64,000 bases of DNA, taken from Opitutaceae bacterium (GTDB lineage Bacteria; Verrucomicrobiota; Verrucomicrobiia; Opitutales; Opitutaceae). The position numbers and the translations under genes were made by a program. Below, one piece after another: positions 1 through 7,968 of the stretch (positions are counted from its first letter, which is position 1; each line of letters starts with the position of its first letter). The notes under the pieces were generated by a model. It ran no database searches, was not told the origin of the DNA, and saw nothing but the letters and a program-made list of their open reading frames with translations. The DNA lies in NCBI GenBank assembly GCA_003151495.1, contig PLXR01000147.1:24444-88443 (forward strand). The letters run 5' to 3'.

Positions 1-107
1 GCGCCGGCGCGCGACGTCAGGAGTCCCAGTAGGGCAAGGATCCTCAATCCGCTGCCGGGGCCGGCGGCATGGGGGATCCAACCCAGGGGTAGCCGCCTTG
101 TTGTCAT
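1..107 (-). CDS. 5' end of a putative exported protein, cut by the left window edge
   Basis: An open frame on the minus strand starts at an ATG at 107 and runs off the window. Its 35 visible residues hold basic residues (MTTRRL), then a hydrophobic stretch (LRILALLGLLTS), as in a signal peptide or membrane anchor. GAAGAA just upstream is only a weak ribosome binding site. The gene is divergent from the lipoprotein at 306. Nothing of the mature protein is visible, so no function can be given. The call could be wrong if the open frame is chance in GC-rich DNA. Confidence 0.35.
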   Translation of the reverse strand, partial: MTTRRLPLGWIPHAAGPGSGLRILALLGLLTSRAG

Positions 108-178
108 TTCTTCAATCACCCTAGATGTGCCAGAAGGCCCCAATTGGCGGGCCGAGGCAAGACTTAGGCTGGGTCGCG

Positions 179-200
179 TAGCCGGGCGGTTTTTCGGCTA
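179..200. promoter_or_regulatory. Inverted repeat in the divergent region before the lipoprotein gene
   Basis: TAGCCG (179-184) and CGGCTA (195-200) are perfect 6-base inverted arms around a 10-base spacer that includes five T. It lies in the roughly 200-base stretch between the leftward exported protein and the rightward lipoprotein. It could be an operator or a small hairpin. Six-base arms can arise by chance, so this is weak. Nothing else is recognisable between 108 and 305. Confidence 0.2.
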
Positions 201-305
201 AACCGATTCCCCAATGGTCCGATGGACTAGAGACGTCCCGGCTGCCAAAGGCACACGGGCCAGGGGGGCGTATTCGTGGTTCACAGGCAAAATCCAGAGC
301 ACTCG

Positions 306-707
306 ATGCGTCCCAGGAATCCAGCGCGCCCGAGGGCGCCCTGGGCAGTCCTTGCATTGCTGCCGTTCCTGCAGGGTTGCACGGCCGTCGCCCCGGCGCC
401 CGCGCCGCCGCCGCCGGCCCACCTGGTCGTCACCAACCTGACGGACTACCGTTGGCACATCGTCATCAGCCGCCCGTCCGGCCAGCCCGTGCGGGATTTC
501 GAGGTGAAGGCCCGCGCTTCAAGCGCCGTGGACCTGGACGGGGCCGACTACGTGATCGACCAGGACGCGGTGGCCGGGAGCGCGGACCCCGAGCTCGCGC
601 GCAGGCTCTCGGTCCACCTGGATCCGGGAGAAGCCTACGGCTGGAGGCTCGCGACGCTACTCTCCGCCTCCCCGACCGACGCCGGCGCGCAGGAGCCATC
701 GAGATGA
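306..707 (+). CDS. Small lipoprotein of unknown function, partner of the next gene
   Basis: 133 residues. The N-terminus is basic, then hydrophobic, ending in a lipobox (FLQGC, Cys25), so the mature protein should be lipid-anchored on the periplasmic side. I start at 306 because this places the signal peptide correctly; an in-frame upstream start at 276 would add only charged residues. The Pro/Ala-rich linker after the cysteine leads into a beta-rich segment (HLVVTNLTDYRWHIVI) that does not match a family I know. The stop overlaps the ATG of the following gene (ATGA at 704-707), which implies translational coupling and a shared role. Confidence 0.75.
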   Translation: MRPRNPARPRAPWAVLALLPFLQGCTAVAPAPAPPPPAHLVVTNLTDYRWHIVISRPSGQPVRDFEVKARASSAVDLDGADYVIDQDAVAGSADPELARRLSVHLDPGEAYGWRLATLLSASPTDAGAQEPSR

Positions 708-3352
708 GCAGCGCCTCAACAACCCGCCGCGCCGTGGCTGAGATCGACCTCAGCGGAAGCCATTCCGGGGGATTCCGGATAGGCAACCGCTCGATCCACG
801 GTTTCTGGCACCTGTTCTCTTCCCATTTCCGCCATGTCCTCGTCGCACCGCAGCGCAGGCCGGAGAGCGGCGGAGTCGCCTGGGCCTGGAGGGAGGAGGG
901 CGACCCCCGGCCCGTGACTGCAGCGGAGCTCGCCGAGGTGCGCCGCCGCCTGTCGGAGTCCAGCCGGTCGCTGGGGGGAAGCCTGGGAGTGATCGGAGGG
1001 GAGGACGCACCCGCGGGAGGCTCCGCCGCGACGCTCGAGTGCCAGGTGCTCGCCGTCATAAACCAGATGGTCGGCCAGCTCGTCTCGCAGAGGGACGCCG
1101 CGCTCGCGCGCTTTGTCTGCCGGACCGAGACCGGGATCATGGTGCACAGCTGGGGCTGCGTGGAGGCGGCCAAGCCCGTGTATCCCGACGGTCGGAACGG
1201 AGAAATCAGCGGGACCGTCTTTTCCGCAAACGGACGGCCGCTCGCGGCCGAGGTGATCCTGGAAAACCCGACGGGCGTGCGGGTCTCCAGGACCGAATCC
1301 CACAAGGAAAGGGGATTCAGGTTCACGGATATCCCCGCGGGATCCTATCGCCTGCGGGTGGCGGACCGGAGCGACTTTGCCGGTGAGGGCCTCGCCATCA
1401 CACTGGACCAGGGTGCTTTGAAGCGGTTGGAGCTTCGCGCAGACGGGGCTCCCACGAACCCGGGACAGGCAAAGACCCAAGGGGGCCGCGGCGTCCCCCT
1501 CGCGGTGGCCCTGTTTCTCATCCTGGGTGCCGGTGCCGCGGCGTGGCTCCTCATTGGCCCGGCTGACGGGCATGCACCGGGCGGCAGCCCGTCGGGCGGC
1601 TGGCGTTCGGCGTCCGGATCGCTGGTGGACAGCGGGGGACACGACAAGGACACCGCGCACCGAAGCCTGCATTCGAGATTCAAATGGCCGTCGCTTGCCA
1701 GAATCTCAAGGGCCTTCAGATCCGCGTTCACGCAGGGAACCCGCTCCCCGGCGGGCACGGCAGGGATTGCCGGGGACAACGAACGCCGCGCCGATGGAGC
1801 CGAAGCCTCGGCCGACGGACGGGCACTCCCAGCGCCCGGGGAACGTGTCGCAGGTGAGCCGGCAGACCAGCAGAAGGCGCCGCCGGACAGGGCTCCAGGC
1901 GCCAAAAAGGGGGCCAGCGAAAAACCGGATTCCATCGGTCCGGATACCGGCCCGTCGGAATCGTCCCTAGACCCATCCGCGCCGCCTCCTTCAAAGGAGA
2001 TCATTCGTGCCGTGCCCATTGAAACGGCGCGGGCGGATGGAATGCAGCCGGACGCAGCGGCGGCCGCTTCGCCGTCTCTCGGCGCAGCGCCCGAAGCCCT
2101 CTCCCAGGCCGCCGATGCCGGCGGAGACGGCGCAGAGGCAACAGGCAGCGTGGCTGCGGGCGGTTCATCCGACGGCCTGCCCTCTCCGGGCAACGGGACA
2201 TCCGCTGGGCCGCTGTCCGGAACTGAAGGCGCGGGCGGCGCCAAGCCCGCCGCCCTCCCATCGCAATCCGTGATTGTTGCAAATCCCGCGGAAGGCGCGG
2301 TTGAAAAGGCGCAGTCCGAGATCGAGCCGCTGTCGGCTCTTCCTGACAAACTCGATGCAAAACAAGATTCCATGCAAGCGACCGCTGCGGCGCAGCCCGG
2401 CCCGGAGACTGCAAAAGATGCTCCCCATCAGGAACACAACGAACCTAGGAGGCTGGCAATTCCCACACCCCATTCGGCCGAAAAGACCGCGCCAAGGGCG
2501 GCTCCAGTGGCCACGGCATCACTGCACCCATTGCCACCGACGACCGTTGCCGATCCCGTCGCCTCCGCGGGAGCGTCGACCCCAGGCCGCGACTTGGACG
2601 CGGTCGCAGGGGAGCAAAGAGGTGCGAAGCAGGGGGCGGCCGCCTTGGCCGCTGTCGCCCCGAGTGCGGAACCTGTCCTATCCGGCCCAAACCGCCCACT
2701 CGTGAGGATCGGCCGCCTTCACGCGACGCCCTGGAAAGCCCAGGTCGTACGGGACATCATCGTTCCGACCCGTCCTGTCCCCGTTACCGCGGGAGAATCC
2801 GTCGCTTCACTGCAGGACGGCCTTCGCAGGGAGCGCCTTGCGCTCATGCCAAGGTCCTTCGCGCAGCCCAGGGTCAGGTGCGGCCTTGCGTTTGAGTTTT
2901 CCCCGGACTCGTCCGGTCCCCCGAAATGGCGAGTCTCCGGAGGATCCGTGCCAGGCTCAACGGTCGATGGAAACAGGGCCGAGCTTGACCTTCCCCGGCC
3001 CGGATCCCTCCGCGACGAGACCTACGTCCTGTGCGGCGGGGACGGGCGCGATATCGCCCGGGTGTCCTTTGACAGAGCGGGCGAACCCGAGCTCCGCGTC
3101 ACCCACGGCGCCCGCGCGTGGTACTGGCTCGGCGTCGAGCGTGAACCCTCGGACGGACCCTATGAGTGGCAGCTCCTTTCCGGCGGATCCCTTCCCGGCG
3201 CCTGGCGCCAGGAAGGTGCGTTGCAGGGCGGCCGCATGCAGCGGTTAGAGGTCCCCCTGGCCTCCTCGGACGGGATGGGTGAACCGACCCGTGTGGCGCT
3301 TGTCGACCCGGCCACGGGGCTCGGGGTCGCATTCGAATTCGCCCTGCGGTGA
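704..3352 (+). CDS. Large single-span protein with carboxypeptidase-regulatory-like domain and long disordered linker
   Basis: 882 residues from the ATG at 704, which overlaps the lipoprotein stop. Residues about 165-245 look like a CarboxypepD_reg (transthyretin-like) beta sandwich: GEISGTVFSANGRPLAAE, then FRFTDIPAGSYRLRV. One membrane helix follows at about 263-285 (AVALFLILGAGAAAWLLI). Residues about 290-680 are rich in Ala, Pro, Gly, Ser and Asp, with no predicted fold. A compact C-terminal part (about 705-882) has beta-strand-like repeats. The N-terminal 160 residues match nothing I recognise. With no signal peptide, the regulatory-like domain would be on the cytoplasmic side and the linker would project into the periplasm, which is unusual for that fold. 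Function unknown; an envelope-spanning or regulatory role with the lipoprotein is inference. Confidence 0.7.
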   Translation: MSSASTTRRAVAEIDLSGSHSGGFRIGNRSIHGFWHLFSSHFRHVLVAPQRRPESGGVAWAWREEGDPRPVTAAELAEVRRRLSESSRSLGGSLGVIGGEDAPAGGSAATLECQVLAVINQMVGQLVSQRDAALARFVCRTETGIMVHSWGCVEAAKPVYPDGRNGEISGTVFSANGRPLAAEVILENPTGVRVSRTESHKERGFRFTDIPAGSYRLRVADRSDFAGEGLAITLDQGALKRLELRADGAPTNPGQAKTQGGRGVPLAVALFLILGAGAAAWLLIGPADGHAPGGSPSGGWRSASGSLVDSGGHDKDTAHRSLHSRFKWPSLARISRAFRSAFTQGTRSPAGTAGIAGDNERRADGAEASADGRALPAPGERVAGEPADQQKAPPDRAPGAKKGASEKPDSIGPDTGPSESSLDPSAPPPSKEIIRAVPIETARADGMQPDAAAAASPSLGAAPEALSQAADAGGDGAEATGSVAAGGSSDGLPSPGNGTSAGPLSGTEGAGGAKPAALPSQSVIVANPAEGAVEKAQSEIEPLSALPDKLDAKQDSMQATAAAQPGPETAKDAPHQEHNEPRRLAIPTPHSAEKTAPRAAPVATASLHPLPPTTVADPVASAGASTPGRDLDAVAGEQRGAKQGAAALAAVAPSAEPVLSGPNRPLVRIGRLHATPWKAQVVRDIIVPTRPVPVTAGESVASLQDGLRRERLALMPRSFAQPRVRCGLAFEFSPDSSGPPKWRVSGGSVPGSTVDGNRAELDLPRPGSLRDETYVLCGGDGRDIARVSFDRAGEPELRVTHGARAWYWLGVEREPSDGPYEWQLLSGGSLPGAWRQEGALQGGRMQRLEVPLASSDGMGEPTRVALVDPATGLGVAFEFALR

Positions 3353-3368
3353 GCGCGCCTGCGCGCCG

Positions 3369-4337
3369 TCAAGTCCTGGACGAAAGCACTCGGCTAAACT
3401 CGACCGCGTCAATGTTTCCGCCCGTTAGGACGACGCCCGCGGGCTCGACGGGGCTCGCCCCGTGATCCTTGATCACCGCGGCGAGCCCGGCGCCCGCAGC
3501 CCCCTCGGCAACATTGTGGGTGTCGCTGAAGTACGCCCTCTGCGCCGCCTCGATCTCGTCGTCCGAAACCTTCACAATGCGCTCCACGCCCTTGAGGATG
3601 TGGGAAAGGGCCTCGGTGCTGGGCGTCGAGCACGCCATGCCGTCCGCAATCCGGGTCGAGGAGGGATGGGTCACGAGCTTGCGCGCGGCGAAAGAGAGGG
3701 CGATGGCCGGGGCCCGGTCCGCGGCGACGCCTATAATCTTCGTCGGCAGACCCAGGGCGTCTCTCGCAGCCATCATGGCGCATATCCCCGTTCCCATTCC
3801 GATTGGAACATAGACGCGTGCAAGGCGCGGCGCCTGCTGCAGGAAGGCGAGGGCCGAGACAGCGTTCCCCAGCACAAGGTCGTGGTGGTAGGAGGGCACC
3901 CAGTGTAGGTGCCTGCGCGCGGCGAGCTCCTCGGAGTGGACGAGGGCCGCCTGGAAGTCGTCGCCGTGCTCGATCAGCTCGGCGCCAAGGGCCCTCATCG
4001 CGAGGTTCTTCTCGACGCTGTTGCCATGCGGGACCACGACGGTGGCACTTAGGCCGTTCAGGCGCGCCGCGAAGGCCACCGCTTGGCCGAAGTTCCCGCG
4101 GGTCGCCGCAATGAGCCCGCGGACCCCGGGCTCGCGTGAGAGGACCCGTGCCGCGTAAACGAGCGCACCTCGAATCTTGAACGCGCCTATCGCGGTGTGG
4201 TTCTCGTGCTTCACCCAGAGGGGCCCGCCGACCCGGGCGCTGAGGAGCGGCCACTCAAACGCAGGCGTCGGCGGGACGACGGAGTCTACTGCCGGGGCGG
4301 CGGACTCTATCTCCTTGAGCGAGGGGAGCAGTTTCAT
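3369..4337 (-). CDS. Threonine/serine dehydratase-like PLP enzyme (fold type II)
   Basis: 322 residues from MKLLPSLKEIE; the longer frame to 4397 adds a low-quality leader. The Schiff-base lysine is Lys54 in HENHTAIGAFKIRGA, the standard dehydratase context, and a glycine-rich phosphate loop and a C-terminal TGGNID motif are present. The family deaminates hydroxy amino acids (threonine to 2-oxobutanoate, serine to pyruvate, or 3-hydroxyaspartate) in the cytosol. There is no C-terminal ACT domain, so it resembles catabolic or serine-racemase-like forms rather than feedback-regulated biosynthetic IlvA. It converges with the preceding gene across 16 bases. The exact substrate cannot be read from the sequence. 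Confidence 0.85.
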   Translation of the reverse strand: MKLLPSLKEIESAAPAVDSVVPPTPAFEWPLLSARVGGPLWVKHENHTAIGAFKIRGALVYAARVLSREPGVRGLIAATRGNFGQAVAFAARLNGLSATVVVPHGNSVEKNLAMRALGAELIEHGDDFQAALVHSEELAARRHLHWVPSYHHDLVLGNAVSALAFLQQAPRLARVYVPIGMGTGICAMMAARDALGLPTKIIGVAADRAPAIALSFAARKLVTHPSSTRIADGMACSTPSTEALSHILKGVERIVKVSDDEIEAAQRAYFSDTHNVAEGAAGAGLAAVIKDHGASPVEPAGVVLTGGNIDAVEFSRVLSSRT

Positions 4338-4472
4338 GGGCGGGGGTGCCTGAGGGATACATGGTGGCCCGTTTTCGCCTCTCCTGTCAAAGCACACCAG
4401 CAGCGTATTCCTTCGGGACGAGTCTGCGACGGCACAAAGGGTAAGCGGCCGACGGAGAATCCCATTCGCAAA

Positions 4473-4628
4473 TCATCCCAGCAGCTCGCGAAGATGGGTC
4501 GCGAGGAACTCGTAGACCACATCCCGAGGGGCAGCGTAGAAGATCTCTATTTTGTCCTTCCTCTGCCTGAAGACGATTCGGTGTTCTCCTATTCTCAGGC
4601 GACCAAACCATTCGTATCCCCTAGAACG
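4473..4628 (-). pseudogene. Remnant of a RelE/ParE-type toxin gene (C-terminal half)
   Basis: The minus strand encodes about 51 residues ending at TGA (4473-4475) with the hallmark of the RelE/ParE C-terminal sheet: GYEWFGRLRIGEHRIVFR followed by a hydrophobic strand (KIEIFYAAPRDVVYEFL). The N-terminal helical half of the family, which is about 85-95 residues long, is absent. The frame is interrupted by TAG at 4629-4631. Upstream of that stop the frame is open to an ATG at 4685, but those 18 codons do not look like a toxin N-terminus. No antitoxin gene is visible beside it. I read it as a decayed toxin-antitoxin locus with no active product. Confidence 0.6.
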
Positions 4629-4684
4629 CTAGCCGGCCTCCAACCCGAAACGGTACCCTCTGGACTCCCCGCAATGCGCCTCCA

Positions 4685-4713
4685 TTGTGGATCCGGCGAC
4701 GCCCCCCTATGGT
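4685..4713 (+). promoter_or_regulatory. Possible sigma-70-like promoter for the amidohydrolase operon
   Basis: TTGTGG (4685-4690) and TATGGT (4708-4713) are separated by 17 bases and lie just upstream of the ATG at 4725. The match to consensus is partial, and the predicted start of transcription would leave almost no leader. It overlaps the start of the decayed toxin frame on the other strand. Weak prediction. Confidence 0.25.
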
Positions 4714-4724
4714 AGCAATCTAAA

Positions 4725-5786
4725 ATGGATTCCCCCGGCTCCCAAGCGATCGACTGCGATGTCCACGCGGTGCTTCCCTCGATCGAGGCCCTCCTTCCCT
4801 TCCTTCCGGCCTACTGGCGGGAGCAGATAGGGCAGACGGGATTCAAGGGGCCCACGGGCAGGTGGTATCCTCCTGGGCTCCCGACCTCGGAACGCCCGGG
4901 TTTGAGGCCGGCTGACGGATCCCCCGCCGCCTCTCGGGTCGAGCACATCCAGCGTGACGTCCTTGGACAGGCCCCCCACCCCTCCCACGCCATCCTCAAT
5001 TGCGACTGCGCGGTGGAGTCGCTCCACAACCCCGACGCCGCGTCCGCGGTTTCAGGCGCCCTCAACGAGTGGATCGCTGCGGCGTGGCTCGCCGCCGACG
5101 CGCGCCTCCGGGCATCGATTGTCGTCCCCTCGCAGTTTCCCGAGCTCGCGGTCCAGGAAATCAACCGTAGGGCCGGAAACCCGGGATTCGTGCAGGTGCT
5201 CCTTCCCGTGCGCTCGGAGGCCCCCTATGGATCTCGGAACTTCAGGCCCGTGTTCGCCGCGGCGGCAAGGCACGGCCTGCCGGTCGCCCTCCACTACGGC
5301 GGGCTGCCGGGCAATCCGCCGACGCCTGTCGGCTGGCCCTCATTCTACCTGGAGGAATACGCAGGGATGACCGGCGTGTTTCAGACGCAGCTGATCAGCA
5401 TCATCGCCGGCGGTGTGTTCGACGAGCATCCCGGTCTCCGCCTCGTCCTTGCCGAGGGGGGCTTCGCCTGGCTTCCCGCGATGCTCTGGCGCTTCGACAA
5501 GAACTGGAAGGGCCTGCGCCGGGAGATACCCTGGGTGAGGCGTCCACCCTCAGATTATGTGCGCGAGCACGTGCGCCTGACGACCGCGCCCGCGGACGCC
5601 CCGGAGGACCCCGCGCAGTTCCGCGATGTGGTGGCCCAGCTCGGCAGCGACGCCATGCTCCTCTACGCCTCGGACTACCCGCACGCGCACGGCGACTCTG
5701 CAAGTGACGCAGTCTGGTCGGGGCTTTCCGCGGAACTGAGGGGAAAGATAATGTCAGCCAACGCCCGGGCACTCTACAAACTCTAG
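4725..5786 (+). CDS. Amidohydrolase-2 family metal-dependent hydrolase
   Basis: 353 residues, a TIM-barrel amidohydrolase of the ACMSD-like Amidohydro_2 type. The metal-site signature near the N-terminus is Asp-x-His (DCDVH) rather than the classical HxH. A central strand carries the next histidine (GLPVALHYGG) and the C-terminal active-site motif is SDYPHAHGD. Members act as hydrolases or non-oxidative decarboxylases on ring-derived or amide substrates in the cytosol. It is clearly homologous to the next gene, three bases away, and is followed by a Rieske ferredoxin; the three probably form one catabolic operon. Substrate unknown. Confidence 0.85.
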   Translation: MDSPGSQAIDCDVHAVLPSIEALLPFLPAYWREQIGQTGFKGPTGRWYPPGLPTSERPGLRPADGSPAASRVEHIQRDVLGQAPHPSHAILNCDCAVESLHNPDAASAVSGALNEWIAAAWLAADARLRASIVVPSQFPELAVQEINRRAGNPGFVQVLLPVRSEAPYGSRNFRPVFAAAARHGLPVALHYGGLPGNPPTPVGWPSFYLEEYAGMTGVFQTQLISIIAGGVFDEHPGLRLVLAEGGFAWLPAMLWRFDKNWKGLRREIPWVRRPPSDYVREHVRLTTAPADAPEDPAQFRDVVAQLGSDAMLLYASDYPHAHGDSASDAVWSGLSAELRGKIMSANARALYKL

Positions 5787-5789
5787 GTC

Positions 5790-6869
5790 ATGAGCGCAGC
5801 CCCAGTGCCCCCAACGCCGGTCCAGGCCCCCATGGTCGACTGCGACATCCACAACCACCTGACCGAGGATGCGGTCTCCAAGTACCTCCCGAAGAAATGG
5901 CGCGACTACGACCGCCAGTTCGGCCGCCGCATGACCCCGGGGGACTTCTATCCCAAGGCGACGCCGATGGCGTCGCGCACCGACGCCTGGCCCCCCGGGG
6001 GCGGCCCCCCGGGATCCGACCTCGCGTTCCTGCGCAAGCAGCTTCTCGACGCGTGGCCGATCGAGGTCGGGATCCTCAACACGCTGATCTCGGTCCGGAA
6101 CCAGTTCAGGGACTACGACGCCGCCCTGGCCACCGCGGCGAACGCCTGCCAGGTCGCGGAGTGGCTCGCTCCCGAGCCGCGCCTGCGCGCCTCGCTCCTG
6201 GTGCCCTATGAGGACGCGGCGCTCGCCGTCGCGGAGATCCGGCGCCACGCGGGCGACCGCCGGTTCGTCCAGGTGCTGATTCCCTCCCGGACGAGCGAGC
6301 CGCTCGGCCAGCGCAAGTACTGGCCGATCTTTGCCGCCGCCGCCGAGAGCGGGCTGCCGATCGGGATCCATTTCGGGGGCTGGAGCGGAGGGCACCCGAT
6401 CTCGGGGGCGGGCTGGCCGACCTACTACCTCGAGTACCACACGGGGATGATCCAGACCTTCCAGGCCCACCTGATCAGCCTCGTCTGCGAGGGGGTGTTC
6501 GAGGAGTTCCCGGGGCTCAAGATCGTGTTCATCGAGGGCGGGCTCGCCTGGATCGCGCCCCTCCTCTGGCGGCTGGACCGGAGCTGGCGCCAGCTGAAGG
6601 CAGAAAACCCGAACCTCCGCCGGGCGCCAAGCGAGTACGTCCGCGGGCACTTCTGGCTCACGACCCAGCCGATCGAGGAGCCGCCCGAGCCCAGCCAGTT
6701 CGCCGGCATGATCTCGGGCCTGGGGATGGACGACCGGCTCCTGTTCTCCACCGACTACCCGCACTGGGATTTTGACAATCCAGACAGCGCGCTGTCCTCG
6801 TTCCCCGGGCCGTCCCTGAGGCAGAAGGTGCGCCGGGACAACGCGAGGGCCCTCTACCGCCTCGACTGA
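5790..6869 (+). CDS. Second amidohydrolase-2 family protein, paralogue of the preceding gene
   Basis: 359 residues, same architecture as its neighbour: DCDIHNH at the N-terminus, GLPIGIHFGGW in the barrel, and STDYPHWDFD near the C-terminus, all colinear with the first protein. Adjacent paralogues suggest a tandem duplication followed by divergence, giving either a heteromeric enzyme or two steps on related substrates. The start at 5790 follows the previous stop by three bases, so translation is probably coupled. The Rieske gene follows eight bases after its stop. The reaction is not identifiable from sequence. Confidence 0.85.
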   Translation: MSAAPVPPTPVQAPMVDCDIHNHLTEDAVSKYLPKKWRDYDRQFGRRMTPGDFYPKATPMASRTDAWPPGGGPPGSDLAFLRKQLLDAWPIEVGILNTLISVRNQFRDYDAALATAANACQVAEWLAPEPRLRASLLVPYEDAALAVAEIRRHAGDRRFVQVLIPSRTSEPLGQRKYWPIFAAAAESGLPIGIHFGGWSGGHPISGAGWPTYYLEYHTGMIQTFQAHLISLVCEGVFEEFPGLKIVFIEGGLAWIAPLLWRLDRSWRQLKAENPNLRRAPSEYVRGHFWLTTQPIEEPPEPSQFAGMISGLGMDDRLLFSTDYPHWDFDNPDSALSSFPGPSLRQKVRRDNARALYRLD

Positions 6870-6877
6870 GGAACCGA

Positions 6878-7312
6878 ATGGCGAAGCACATCGTCAGCAC
6901 GGTGGCGGAAATCCCGCCCGGCACCCGCAAGCTGGTGGAGGTCGCCGGGCGCAGCATCGGGGTGTTCAACATCGGCGGGGAGTTCTTCGCCCTGAGAAAC
7001 CGCTGCCCCCACCAGGGCGCCGCCCTGTGCACGGGCCAGCTCGGGAGCGCCGTCACGTCCCCGGGCCCTGGCCGCTACGAGGTCGACCGCGCGGGCGAGA
7101 TCCTGCGCTGTCCCTGGCACGGCTGGGAATACGACGTGAGGACAGGCCAGTCGTGGTTCGACCCGAAGGGCGTCCGGGTGAAGGCCTACGAGACCGCGGT
7201 CGCCCCGGGTTCCGCACTGGTCCCGCCGGCCACGGGGCTGCTACCCGGACCCTACGTGGCGGAGACCTTTGCTGTTTCGATCGAGGAGGATTACGTCCTG
7301 GTTGAGGTGTGA
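6878..7312 (+). CDS. Rieske [2Fe-2S] ferredoxin-like protein
   Basis: 144 residues with both cluster-ligand motifs: Cys43-Pro-His45 (RCPHQGA) and Cys78-Pro-Trp-His81 (RCPWHGW). It is a stand-alone small Rieske protein of the type that delivers electrons to ring-hydroxylating oxygenases or monooxygenases, with no signal peptide or membrane helix. The two ligand pairs are 33 residues apart, longer than the 16-20 usual in small ferredoxins; the extra segment (LGSAVTSPGPGRYEVDRAG) is polar and probably a loop. No oxygenase or reductase gene is nearby, so its partner must lie elsewhere or be an amidohydrolase of this operon. Confidence 0.88.
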   Translation: MAKHIVSTVAEIPPGTRKLVEVAGRSIGVFNIGGEFFALRNRCPHQGAALCTGQLGSAVTSPGPGRYEVDRAGEILRCPWHGWEYDVRTGQSWFDPKGVRVKAYETAVAPGSALVPPATGLLPGPYVAETFAVSIEEDYVLVEV

Positions 7313-7350
7313 GGGGGCGCGGCCGGCAGGGTCCCCCCGGGAGCCGCGCA

Positions 7351-7968
7351 TCAACCCTGGCGCAGGAACTCGTCCCGGAGCTTCTCCAGTTCGGCGATTC
7401 GCGGATCGAGCTGCCTCTTTACGGCAAGCCGGTTGAGCGCCCAGACACCCACGTTTACGCCGACCATGAAGAGCAGCATGCCGGCCATGAACCACGGGGC
7501 CCTCTGGAGGCTCCCCAGTGGGCTGTGCGCGGTGATGGTCGCCATGACGATCAGGCATGCGACAAAGATGGGGGCGATGTACCAGCTCACGATATTCGAG
7601 AGCAGCCGGCGCTGGTGGCGCAGCTCCTCAAGATCCGACTCCAGTTTGGCCACTACGGTGGCCGCGGGGTCGATGAGGCGCCCCCTGGCCCTGAAGCGCT
7701 CCCTTATGAAGAACCCGGTCACTCCAAGGCAGAGGCCGACCACGATGACGAACGGCCAGCCCTGCCGCCCCATGTTCCAGCCCACGAACCCAAACACGGC
7801 GGAAACGAACAGGCCCGCGGCGCACTCCGTCACGTCCCGCACGAGGAAGGCCCTCGCCATCCGGCGGTGGCTGGCCTCGAAGGTCTGCTTGAGCTTCTCG
7901 ATGTCGGCGCCGCCGCCGATGGGAAGCGGCTGGCGCTTCCAGATGAATTCCCAGTCATTCAAGTTCAT
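7351..7968 (-). CDS. Four-helix membrane protein coupled to an ECF sigma factor gene
   Basis: 205 residues. A soluble N-terminal part of about 45 residues (MNLNDWEFIWKRQPLP...) is followed by four hydrophobic segments near residues 50-68, 70-90, 128-148 and 157-178; the 2-3 connection is charged and coiled-coil-like, and the C-terminal tail is also helical and charged (DPRIAELEKLRDEFL). The ATG overlaps the end of the sigma factor gene by 14 bases. That position and topology suggest an anti-sigma or sensor role, but it lacks a recognisable zinc-finger anti-sigma motif, so this is inference from context. Confidence 0.7.
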   Translation of the reverse strand: MNLNDWEFIWKRQPLPIGGGADIEKLKQTFEASHRRMARAFLVRDVTECAAGLFVSAVFGFVGWNMGRQGWPFVIVVGLCLGVTGFFIRERFRARGRLIDPAATVVAKLESDLEELRHQRRLLSNIVSWYIAPIFVACLIVMATITAHSPLGSLQRAPWFMAGMLLFMVGVNVGVWALNRLAVKRQLDPRIAELEKLRDEFLRQG

